5,494 bases of DNA from Actinomycetales bacterium (GCA_012514835.1 JAAYZM010000274.1:1-5494), one strand, 5' to 3'; shown: positions 1 through 4,617, numbered from the stretch's first letter. Made by a program: numbers and translations. Notes: generated by a model from the letters alone, not told the origin.

Positions 1-337
1 CTTCCTCGACGAACACGGCGGAGCCTGCGATCCGGATGCCCGGGAGCAGGTCCTCCTCCGTGAGCTCGCGCCGCGCCGCGCACTGCGTGCACACCGTGAC
101 CGAGCCGCCCTCGAGGACGGCCTCGAGGAGGTCCGCGAGCGGGGCCGCGTGCTCGAGCTCGAGCTCCGCGGCGCGGCCCGGGACGGCGAGCCACGCCGCC
201 TCTCCCGTGAGCCACAACGAGACGTCCGCACCGGCGGCGATACCGCTCGCGGCGACGGTGAACGCCTGGTTGATCAGCTCGGGCCGGTCGAGCCCGGCGG
301 TGGCCTTGACGATGAGGGAACGAGTGATGCTGCTCAC
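1..337 (-). CDS. DsrE family protein, C-terminus outside window (partial)
   Basis: Reading the minus strand from GTG at 337 gives 112 residues with no stop before the window edge, so the C-terminus is missing. The start MSSITRSLIVKATAGLDRPE, the alternating strand/helix pattern with GADVSLWLTGEAAWL (36-50) and the CTQC-AARRELTEEDLLPGI stretch (83-101) fit small actinobacterial DsrE/DsrF-like proteins, which have a Rossmann-like fold and are related to sulfur-transfer subunits. C83 and C86 form a CxxC pair that could carry persulfide or redox chemistry; this is inference. The GTG was chosen because a -10-like TACGCT (350-345, minus) lies 7 nt upstream and no Shine-Dalgarno sequence is visible, suggesting a leaderless transcript. 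It is divergent from the 35-residue membrane protein with 40 bp between start codons. The family call is from pattern memory; the role in the cell is unknown. Confidence 0.75.
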   Translation of the reverse strand, partial: MSSITRSLIVKATAGLDRPELINQAFTVAASGIAAGADVSLWLTGEAAWLAVPGRAAELELEHAAPLADLLEAVLEGGSVTVCTQCAARRELTEEDLLPGIRIAGSAVFVEE

Positions 338-344
338 GGGCGCA

Positions 345-350
345 AGCGTA
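345..350 (-). promoter_or_regulatory. Candidate -10 (TACGCT) of leaderless DsrE-family transcript
   Basis: On the minus strand TACGCT matches the actinobacterial TANNNT -10 consensus and ends 7 nt before the GTG at 337. That distance would place the transcription start at or next to the start codon. No convincing -35 is visible. It faces the plus-strand -10 at 366-371, so the two promoters overlap in the same 40 bp. Confidence 0.5.
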
Positions 351-365
351 CGTCGCCGCGCTGGG

Positions 366-371
366 TAGGCT
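366..371 (+). promoter_or_regulatory. Candidate -10 (TAGGCT) of leaderless unit orf35-nitrobindin-like-ygfZ
   Basis: TAGGCT fits TANNNT and is followed by exactly 6 nt and then ATG at 378, so transcription would begin at the start codon. There is no purine-rich ribosome binding site between them. The identical hexamer and spacing recur at 4261-4266 before the DUF2516 gene. No clear -35 hexamer is seen. Confidence 0.6.
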
Positions 372-377
372 AGAGCC

Positions 378-485
378 ATGGAAGCCCTCGAGTTCTTCTT
401 CATCGGACTGCTCGTCGCCTCCGCAATCCTCATCACCTGGTTCGCGGGCTACGTGGTCTACAAGCTCTACCGGGGTCAGCGCTGA
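378..485 (+). CDS. Small single-helix membrane protein, 35 aa
   Basis: ATG at 378 opens a 35-codon frame ending in TGA at 483-485. The product begins MEALEFFFIGLLVASAILIT and continues to YKLYRGQR. One hydrophobic helix spans about residues 5-27, rich in aromatic and aliphatic residues. It is followed by a short positively charged end (K29, R32, R35), which predicts an inside-facing C-terminus. Support for being real: the candidate leaderless -10 lies 6 nt upstream, G/C is favoured at third positions, and the frame fills the space before the nitrobindin-like gene 46 nt downstream, probably in the same transcript. I know of no function; small conserved membrane proteins of this type occur in actinobacteria. 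It could assist a membrane complex or a neighbouring product, but nothing in the sequence decides this. Confidence 0.7.
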   Translation: MEALEFFFIGLLVASAILITWFAGYVVYKLYRGQR

Positions 486-517
486 CCGCTGGACGCCTGG
501 GCGTGCGAGCGCGCAGC

Positions 518-525
518 AGAGAGGA
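518..525 (+). promoter_or_regulatory. Shine-Dalgarno site of nitrobindin-like gene
   Basis: AGAGAGGA sits 6 nt before the ATG at 532. It is one of the few clear ribosome binding sites in the window and fixes this start for an internal gene of the unit, in contrast to the leaderless first genes. Confidence 0.75.
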
Positions 526-531
526 CGGCGC

Positions 532-1092
532 ATGGCCTTCGTGATCCCTGAGGGGCTCGCCCCTGAGGTGTATCCCATGGCGTGGCTCTTGGGCCACTGG
601 CGGGGCGAGGGCGTGCTCGCGTACCCGGGCATCGACGAGATCGCGTTCCGTCAGGACGTGGTGTTCGACCACGACGGCGGCCCGTACCTGTCGTACTCCG
701 CGACGATCCGCCTCCTCGTGGTGCCGGACTCTCCCGAGTCCTTCTCGGAGCTGCCGCCGGACGGCCCCGTGTGGGCCACCGAGTCGGGCTTCTGGCGCGT
801 CCCACCGGACCGCCCCGCGGACCTCCCGGAGGACCGCCACCCCATCGAGGCGCTGCTCGCCGACCCGTCGGGCCACCTGAGCCTCTACGTGGGCGCGATC
901 GGCAACGGGCGCATCGATCTTGTGAGCGACCTCATCGCGCGCACCCCCACAGCCGCCGACGTCACCGCCGCGAGCCGCCTGTACGGCTACGTCGAGGGCG
1001 ACCTCATGTGGGCGTGGGACCTCGCCGCGTTCGGTGAGCCCTTGCAGTCCTACGCCTCCGCGCGGCTCTCGCGCGTCGAGGACGAGGAGTGA
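532..1092 (+). CDS. Ferric nitrobindin-like protein (FABP-like, THAP4 heme-binding domain family)
   Basis: The 186-residue product matches the actinobacterial FABP-like/nitrobindin family, a 10-stranded beta-barrel. The opening strand motif LLGHWRGEG (19-27) carries the family GxWxGxG signature. The middle has FDHDGGPYLSYSATIRLL (45-62), a segment with ESGFWRVPP (around 85-93), and the end has YGYVEGDLMWAWDLAAFGEPLQ. Typical nitrobindins (for example Rv2717c of M. tuberculosis) bind heme through a histidine in the C-terminal PLQxH motif and isomerise peroxynitrite. Here the aligned motif is PLQSYASARL, with Tyr174 in the His position. This matches the subgroup named ferric nitrobindin-like, so heme binding and peroxynitrite isomerase activity should not be assumed. 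Start: ATG with a good Shine-Dalgarno sequence. Its stop overlaps the ygfZ start (GTGA), so the two are translationally coupled. The ligand is unknown. Confidence 0.9.
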   Translation: MAFVIPEGLAPEVYPMAWLLGHWRGEGVLAYPGIDEIAFRQDVVFDHDGGPYLSYSATIRLLVVPDSPESFSELPPDGPVWATESGFWRVPPDRPADLPEDRHPIEALLADPSGHLSLYVGAIGNGRIDLVSDLIARTPTAADVTAASRLYGYVEGDLMWAWDLAAFGEPLQSYASARLSRVEDEE

Positions 1093-2213
1093 CCAGCCCC
1101 CTGCTCGCCCGGCACGGCGCGGTCGCGGCGACCGGCCCGGACGCTGGTGTCGCGTGGCACTACGGCGACCCGGTCGCGGAGGCCCGCGCGCTGCAGCGCG
1201 GTGGCGCCGTGGTGGACCAGTCGCACCTGGGCGTCGTCACGGTCACCGGGCCGGACCGGCTGTCCTGGCTGCACTCGATCACGTCGCAGAAGCTCGACAC
1301 CCTCGCGCCGCGGACGTCCACGGAGACGCTCGTGCTGTCCGCGCACGGGCACATCGAGCACGCGGCCGGGGTGGTGGACGACGGCGAGACCACGTGGCTC
1401 ATCACGGAGGGCACGCACGCCGCGACGCTCGCCGGGTGGCTCGACTCGATGCGGTTCATGCTCCGCGTCGAGGTCGCTGACGTCTCCGCGGACTGGGCCG
1501 CGCTCGGGGAGCCGGTCGACGCTGAGGGGGCCGAGGGGGAGCCCGTGACGTGGCGCGACCCGTGGCCGCGCACCCTGCCCGGGGGAACCACCTACGGCCT
1601 GTCCGACGCCGAGCACCCGGCGCACGGGCGCGCGTGGCGGCTCGTCCTGGTGCCGCGCGCGGGCCTCGCCGCCGCGGTGGCCGAGCGTGAGGCCACCGGG
1701 TGGGCGCTCGCGGGGACGTGGGCCGCCGAGTCGCTGCGCGTCGAGGCCTGGCGGCCCCGGCTCGCGCGCGAGGTGGACCACCGTTCCATCCCGCACGAGC
1801 TCGACTGGCTGCGCACCGCGGTGCACCTCGAGAAGGGCTGCTACCGCGGCCAGGAGACGGTCGCCCGCGTGCACAACCTGGGCCGCCCGCCCCGCCGCGT
1901 GGTCATGCTGCACCTCGACGGCTCGGGCCACGTGCTGCCCGAGGCCGGGGCGGAGGTCCGGCTCGCCGCGGACGAGAAGGTCGTGGGGGTCGTCACCTCG
2001 GCCGCCCGCCACCACGAGCTCGGTCCCGTCGCGCTCGCCGTCGTGAAGCGCTCCGTCCCCGTGGACGCGGAGCTCGTGGTGCCGAGCGAGGGTGGGCCCG
2101 TCGCGGCCGCGCAGGAGGAGATCGTGAGCGGGGAGGGCCTCTCGCCCGACCGGCCCGCCGCGCGCGGACCGCTCACGCCCGGGCTCAAGCGCGGGCCGCA
2201 GCTCTCCTTCTAG
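1089..2213 (+). CDS. ygfZ: CAF17-like Fe-S cluster assembly/insertion protein YgfZ
   Basis: The 374-residue protein belongs to the folate-binding GcvT/YgfZ/COG0354 family. The diagnostic motif KGCYRGQE lies at residues 249-256, with Cys251 the conserved cysteine, and is followed by TVARVHNLGRPPRR. The N-terminal half carries the GcvT-like features VVDQSHLGVVTVTGPDRLSW (41-60) and LDTLAPRTSTETLVLSAHGHIE (split around 69-90). Family members use tetrahydrofolate to support assembly or repair of certain [4Fe-4S] enzymes such as the tRNA methylthiotransferase MiaB in E. coli. The protein is cytosolic. The length is normal for actinobacterial members. The GTG start overlaps the previous stop as GTGA, so translation is probably coupled. 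The last ~60 residues are low-complexity and Pro/Arg/Gly-rich (ending in LTPGLKRGPQLSF), likely a flexible tail. Pairing with a nitrobindin-like protein suggests a redox or Fe-S stress link; this is inference. Confidence 0.94.
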   Translation: MTSPLLARHGAVAATGPDAGVAWHYGDPVAEARALQRGGAVVDQSHLGVVTVTGPDRLSWLHSITSQKLDTLAPRTSTETLVLSAHGHIEHAAGVVDDGETTWLITEGTHAATLAGWLDSMRFMLRVEVADVSADWAALGEPVDAEGAEGEPVTWRDPWPRTLPGGTTYGLSDAEHPAHGRAWRLVLVPRAGLAAAVAEREATGWALAGTWAAESLRVEAWRPRLAREVDHRSIPHELDWLRTAVHLEKGCYRGQETVARVHNLGRPPRRVVMLHLDGSGHVLPEAGAEVRLAADEKVVGVVTSAARHHELGPVALAVVKRSVPVDAELVVPSEGGPVAAAQEEIVSGEGLSPDRPAARGPLTPGLKRGPQLSF

Positions 2214-2238
2214 CCGCCGTCGTCCTCGGCGCGCGACG

Positions 2239-2244
2239 TACCCT
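2239..2244 (+). promoter_or_regulatory. Candidate -10 (TACCCT) of leaderless FUSC gene
   Basis: TACCCT matches TANNNT and ends exactly 6 nt before the GTG at 2251. The 37-bp gap after ygfZ has no Shine-Dalgarno sequence, which supports a separate, leaderless transcript for the membrane protein. Confidence 0.55.
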
Positions 2245-2250
2245 CGAGCC

Positions 2251-3369
2251 GTGGCCTCCGATCAGCGACGCACCCTCGCGGCGTCCGTGCGCCGACGCCT
2301 CGCGGTCCGGGTGCGGGTGCGCCAGGGGCGCGTGCGCGTGCGCGCCGCGCTGCTGCCCGTGGCCCAGGCGTGCGTCGCGGCGGGTGCGGCGTACGCGATT
2401 GCCCATTACGGCTTCGGTCACGAGTACCCGTTCTTCGCGGCGATCGTCGCGTGGGTGACGCTCGGCTTCGAACCCTTCCGCGAGGTCCGCAAGGTGGCCG
2501 AGCTCACGCTCGGGGTCGCGCTCGGTGTGCTGCTGGGCGACCTCGTGGTGCACGTGATCGGGGCGGGCTGGTGGCAGATCGCGCTCGTGCTCGGCGTCTC
2601 CGCGCTGCTCGCGCGCTTCCTCGACCGCGGGCCGGCGCTCACGATGCAGGCGGGCGTGCAGTCCATCGTGATCGTGGGGCTGCCCGCGTTCGTCGCGACG
2701 AGCGGCCCGGTGGACCGGTGGCTGGACGCGCTCGTGGGCGGGCTCGTCGCGCTCGCCGTCGTCGTCGTCACCCCCACGGACCTGCGGCGCCGCCCCCGCC
2801 GTGCCGCACGCGCCGCCCTCGTGGACTTCACGGAGGCGCTTGAGGTGCTCGCGCGCGGGCTGCGCACGGGATCGGCGGAGGACGTCGAGGAGTCGCTCGT
2901 GCGGGGTCGGGCGTCCCAGCCCGCGCTCGACGAGTGGCGCGACGCCGTGCGCGGGGCGGCGGACCTCGCGCGCGTCTCGCCGCGCGGCCGCAGCCGGCGT
3001 CCCGAGCTCGAACGGCTCCGGGTGGGTGCCGTGCTCGCCGACCGTGCGATGCGTTCAGCGCGGGTGGTCTCCCGCAGGGCGCTCGCGACGGTGTCCGACG
3101 GCGCGTCCTTGCCGCAGCTCTCCGACGTGGTGACCGAGCTCGCCGCCGGGACGGGCGAGCTCGCTGAGGCTTTCGGCGCGGGCCTCGACCCGGGGTCCGC
3201 GCGTGAGCGGCTCGCCGCGGCGGCGGGCCTGCTCGACCCGTACAGCCTGGGGGAGGAGGACTGGCAGTCCCAGGCCTTCGTGCTCGTGCTGCGCTCGCTC
3301 GCCGTCGACCTGCTCGAGGCCGCCGGCACCGACGGCGCCACGGCCCGAGAGGCACTCCCACCCCTCTGA
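2251..3369 (+). CDS. FUSC family membrane protein (aromatic acid exporter-like)
   Basis: The 372-residue protein has an N-terminal membrane half and a C-terminal soluble half. After a strongly basic N-terminus (residues 12-31, with alternating Val and Arg), hydrophobic segments lie near 34-52, 59-72, 83-104, 107-123, 130-150 and 158-174. The motif EYPFFAAIVAWVTLGFEP (58-75) resembles the first conserved block of the FUSC/ArAE superfamily. The basic stretch RRRPRRAAR (179-187) marks the cytoplasmic side, and the remainder (188-372) is mainly helical and probably cytoplasmic. Family members include the p-hydroxybenzoate efflux protein AaeB and plant aluminium-activated channels; the substrate here cannot be read from sequence. 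At 372 residues it is a half-size member with one six-helix block, so it may dimerise. The GTG start is supported by the -10 six nt upstream. The alternative of a generic threonine/serine exporter-like protein is less likely. Confidence 0.86.
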   Translation: MASDQRRTLAASVRRRLAVRVRVRQGRVRVRAALLPVAQACVAAGAAYAIAHYGFGHEYPFFAAIVAWVTLGFEPFREVRKVAELTLGVALGVLLGDLVVHVIGAGWWQIALVLGVSALLARFLDRGPALTMQAGVQSIVIVGLPAFVATSGPVDRWLDALVGGLVALAVVVVTPTDLRRRPRRAARAALVDFTEALEVLARGLRTGSAEDVEESLVRGRASQPALDEWRDAVRGAADLARVSPRGRSRRPELERLRVGAVLADRAMRSARVVSRRALATVSDGASLPQLSDVVTELAAGTGELAEAFGAGLDPGSARERLAAAAGLLDPYSLGEEDWQSQAFVLVLRSLAVDLLEAAGTDGATAREALPPL

Positions 3370-3391
3370 CCCACCCAGCCCCTCTGACCCA
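3361..3391 (+). repeat. 13-bp direct repeat at the end of the FUSC gene
   Basis: CCCCTCTGACCCA occurs at 3361-3373 and again at 3379-3391, start-to-start 18 bp. The first copy contains the FUSC stop codon (TGA 3367-3369). The second copy provides another TGA in downstream sequence. It looks like a small tandem duplication at the gene end; no function is evident. Confidence 0.7.
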
Positions 3392-3401
3392 ATCCGCCCC
3401 T

Positions 3402-3512
3402 CCCAGAGTGGAGCGATCCTGCCCAGAGTGGATCCATCTTCTCGAAGATCACTCCACTGTGGGTGATCCGGGTAAGTACTGCTCCACTCTGGGAAGATCA
3501 CTCCACCGTGGG
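3402..3512. repeat. Cluster of five ~20-bp extragenic repeats in mixed orientation
   Basis: Five copies of a unit close to CCCASRGTGGAGYGATCTTC are packed into 111 bp. Plus orientation: 3402-3419 and 3422-3441, exactly 20 bp apart. Minus orientation: 3444-3463, 3476-3493 and 3493-3512, the last two about 19 bp apart. The core CCCA-NN-GTGGA is kept in all five and the GATCTTC end in three or more, with variation outside. Units two and three form a near-perfect inverted repeat around a 2-nt centre (ATCTTC 3436-3441 and GAAGAT 3444-3449; 15 of 19 positions pair). The third unit also begins a 22-bp dyad, GATCAC to GTGATC (3447-3468). The region lies between FUSC and the antitoxin promoter. Possible roles are an extragenic palindromic (REP/BIME-like) element, a transcript end for FUSC or an operator array. 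It is not CRISPR: there are no uniform spacers. Confidence 0.85.
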
Positions 3513-3522
3513 GTGGGTGAGT

Positions 3523-3530
3523 GTGTACAC
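3523..3530. promoter_or_regulatory. Palindrome GTGTACAC in antitoxin promoter, possible operator
   Basis: The perfect 8-bp palindrome GTGTACAC lies 18 bp upstream of the -10 hexamer at 3549, over the expected -35 region. Antitoxins of the Phd/YefM type bind short palindromes (often with a GTAC or TGTACA core in YefM) and repress their own operon. Position and sequence therefore fit an autoregulatory operator. Binding is inferred. Confidence 0.5.
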
Positions 3531-3548
3531 CGGGGAGGGGTGAGGATG

Positions 3549-3554
3549 TACGGT
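3549..3554 (+). promoter_or_regulatory. Candidate -10 (TACGGT) of leaderless antitoxin-toxin operon
   Basis: TACGGT fits TANNNT and ends exactly 6 nt before ATG at 3561. An earlier in-frame ATG at 3546 overlaps this hexamer and would be outside a leaderless transcript, which supports the 3561 start. Confidence 0.55.
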
Positions 3555-3560
3555 GGGGTC

Positions 3561-3836
3561 ATGGAGGTCTCGGTCAGCAAGCTGCGTGCGGAGCTCAAGG
3601 ACTGGATCGACGCCGCTCGGCGCGGCGACGAGGTGGTCATCACCGACCGCGGGATCCCGGTCGCTCGGCTGAGCGCGATCGAGTCCGCGGACCTCATCAC
3701 GCGCCTGCAGAGCGAGGGCCTCATCACCCCGCCGTCGGGCGAGCGTCCCGCCGCCGAGCACGCCACGCGCGAGCCGCGTGGCGCGAGCAAGCCCCAGACC
3801 CCCCTCTCGGGCCTGGCCCGGCGACTGCGCCGCTGA
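3561..3836 (+). CDS. Phd/YefM-type antitoxin of a type II toxin-antitoxin pair
   Basis: The 91-residue protein shows the classic Phd/YefM N-terminal DNA-binding dimerisation domain. It begins MEVSVSKLRAELKDWIDAAR (1-20), followed by RGDEVVITDRGIPVARLSAI (21-40), where the TDRGIPVARL segment is the family hallmark. The C-terminal half (about 50-91) is Pro/Arg-rich and probably disordered, ending PLSGLARRLRR. In such systems this part wraps the toxin and blocks its active site. ATG 3561 was chosen over ATG 3546, because the family begins right at MEVSVSKLR and a -10 lies 6 nt upstream. The PIN-protein start codon lies 7 nt after its stop. It likely represses its own operon through the upstream palindrome. 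The antitoxin looks intact, whereas its partner does not. Confidence 0.88.
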   Translation: MEVSVSKLRAELKDWIDAARRGDEVVITDRGIPVARLSAIESADLITRLQSEGLITPPSGERPAAEHATREPRGASKPQTPLSGLARRLRR

Positions 3837-3838
3837 GG
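3835..3838 (+). promoter_or_regulatory. Short Shine-Dalgarno site of the PIN-protein gene
   Basis: GAGG, overlapping the antitoxin TGA stop (3834-3836), lies 5 nt before GTG at 3844. It decides the toxin start over an in-frame ATG at 3778 inside the antitoxin gene. It also implies coupling, which would keep antitoxin synthesis ahead of toxin synthesis. Confidence 0.55.
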
Positions 3839-3843
3839 TCCTC

Positions 3844-4263
3844 GTGGCGCACGTCTACTTCCACCCCGGTGCCCTCGTGTATCTGTGCACGGCCACGACG
3901 GGTACGGACCTCGCGGCCGAGCTGTGGGACGGTGCGGACCTCGTGGCGAGCTCCCAGATCGCGGACCTCGAGGTGCGCACCGTGCTGGCCGGTGGGCTGC
4001 GGCTCGGCAAGCTCGAGCGTGGTGCGTTCGACGCCGCGACGGCCCGCTGGGATGCGATGCGCCGCGGAATGTGGCGCGTGGACCTGTCCCCCCAGGTGAC
4101 CGAGCGCGCTGCTCGGCTCGCCGAGACCCACACCTTGCGGCCCACCGATGCGATCCACCTTGCGAGCGCGCAGCTCCTCGAGGACCCGGCGCTCGTGGTG
4201 CTCGGCTGGGGAGAGCAGTTCGTCACGGCCGCGCGCGCCGAAGGCTGCACGGTCCTCGCGTAG
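3844..4263 (+). CDS. VapC-like PIN-domain protein, active site apparently degenerate
   Basis: The 139-residue product has the PIN-domain layout of VapC toxins, which are Mg-dependent endoribonucleases that usually cut tRNA or rRNA. The order is a first strand at 3-14, a helix with ASSQIADLEVRTVL (35-48), PTDAIHLASAQLL (100-112), and a last block with VVLGWGEQFVTAARAEG (118-134). PIN enzymes use four acidic residues. Here Glu43 and Asp102 are kept. The first strand reads VYFHPGALVYL, where the family normally has YxDxSALVKL, so His7 stands at the first Asp. The fourth site reads GWGEQF where a WDxxL/F pattern is usual, so Gly123 replaces Asp, with Glu124 next to it. Reading frame and length are normal, so no frameshift explains the changes. 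It may be an inactive or altered toxin. The GTG start has a GAGG site and lies 7 nt after the antitoxin gene. Confidence 0.8.
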   Translation: MAHVYFHPGALVYLCTATTGTDLAAELWDGADLVASSQIADLEVRTVLAGGLRLGKLERGAFDAATARWDAMRRGMWRVDLSPQVTERAARLAETHTLRPTDAIHLASAQLLEDPALVVLGWGEQFVTAARAEGCTVLA

Positions 4264-4266
4264 GCT
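4261..4266 (+). promoter_or_regulatory. Candidate -10 (TAGGCT) of leaderless DUF2516-dtd unit
   Basis: TAGGCT is followed by exactly 6 nt and the GTG at 4273, the same hexamer and spacing as at 366-371. Its first three bases are the TAG stop codon of the PIN-protein gene, so promoter and stop codon share sequence. No ribosome binding site is seen in the 9-bp gap. Confidence 0.58.
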
Positions 4267-4272
4267 CGGCGC

Positions 4273-4617
4273 GTGATCTGGCAGCTGCAGGCCGTCGTAT
4301 TCCTGGCCCTCGCCCTCATCATCTTCGGCGTGTGCGCGTGGGCGCTCATCGACGTGCTGCGCCGCCCCGCCGCGGCATTCGGGTGGGCGGGCAAGCGCCC
4401 CAAGCCGTTCTGGCTCGCGATCGTGGCTGCCGCGACCGCGGTGAGCTTCGTGTGCATCCCCGGACCCATCGGCGTGAGCTTCCTCGACCCGATCTTCGGC
4501 TTCGTAGCCGTCGCGGCAGCCGGGGTGTACCTCGCGGACGTGCGCCCCGCGGTGAGCGGTTACCGGTCCCCGGGTCGGGGCGGTGGCCGCGGCGGTGGCG
4601 GTCGGGGCGGCTGGTGA
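4273..4617 (+). CDS. DUF2516 family membrane protein with Gly/Arg-rich tail
   Basis: The 114-residue protein fits the actinobacterial DUF2516 family. A first membrane helix (about 5-26) is followed by LIDVLRRPAAAFGWAGKRPK (25-44), the conserved basic loop. Further hydrophobic segments lie at about 46-63 and 70-88, and the middle contains the family-like FLDPIFGFVAVAAAGVYLADVRP (split around 70-92). The tail from 96 is almost only Gly, Arg and Pro (SPGRGGGRGGGGRGGW), presumably cytoplasmic and disordered. The family has no assigned function. The start is GTG, probably leaderless with the -10 six nt upstream. The stop overlaps the dtd start as GTGA, making this the first gene of a two-gene unit with dtd. 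The coding sequence of the tail is a GGC/GGT repeat-like stretch that may vary in length between strains. Confidence 0.87.
   Translation: MIWQLQAVVFLALALIIFGVCAWALIDVLRRPAAAFGWAGKRPKPFWLAIVAAATAVSFVCIPGPIGVSFLDPIFGFVAVAAAGVYLADVRPAVSGYRSPGRGGGRGGGGRGGW

Noticed and set aside
1050..2015. A 321-codon open frame on the minus strand
   Set aside because: It lies fully opposite ygfZ, whose motif KGCYRGQE is certain. Its product is Arg/Gly/Pro/His-rich with no recognisable motif, as expected for a shadow frame in GC-rich DNA.
2418..3452. A 344-codon open frame on the minus strand opposite the FUSC gene
   Set aside because: The product is dominated by Ser, Arg, Ala and Thr, without domains, and mirrors the codon bias of the FUSC gene on the plus strand.
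3429..3470. Intrinsic terminator after the FUSC gene
   Set aside because: The inverted repeat has a 2-nt centre and no U-tract follows. It might still end transcription, but this cannot be called from sequence.
3402..3512. CRISPR array
   Set aside because: Repeats are only ~20 bp, switch orientation, and there are no spacers of constant length or cas genes nearby.
3408..3560. Longer antitoxin starting upstream at 3408
   Set aside because: The extra 51 codons run through the repeat cluster and promoter, with no protein-like composition. The Phd/YefM domain begins at 3561.
3885..4613. Long plus-strand frame fused upstream of dtd
   Set aside because: The part before 4614 is an out-of-frame reading of the PIN and DUF2516 genes. 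The family start MKAVVQRV fits the GTG at 4614 exactly.
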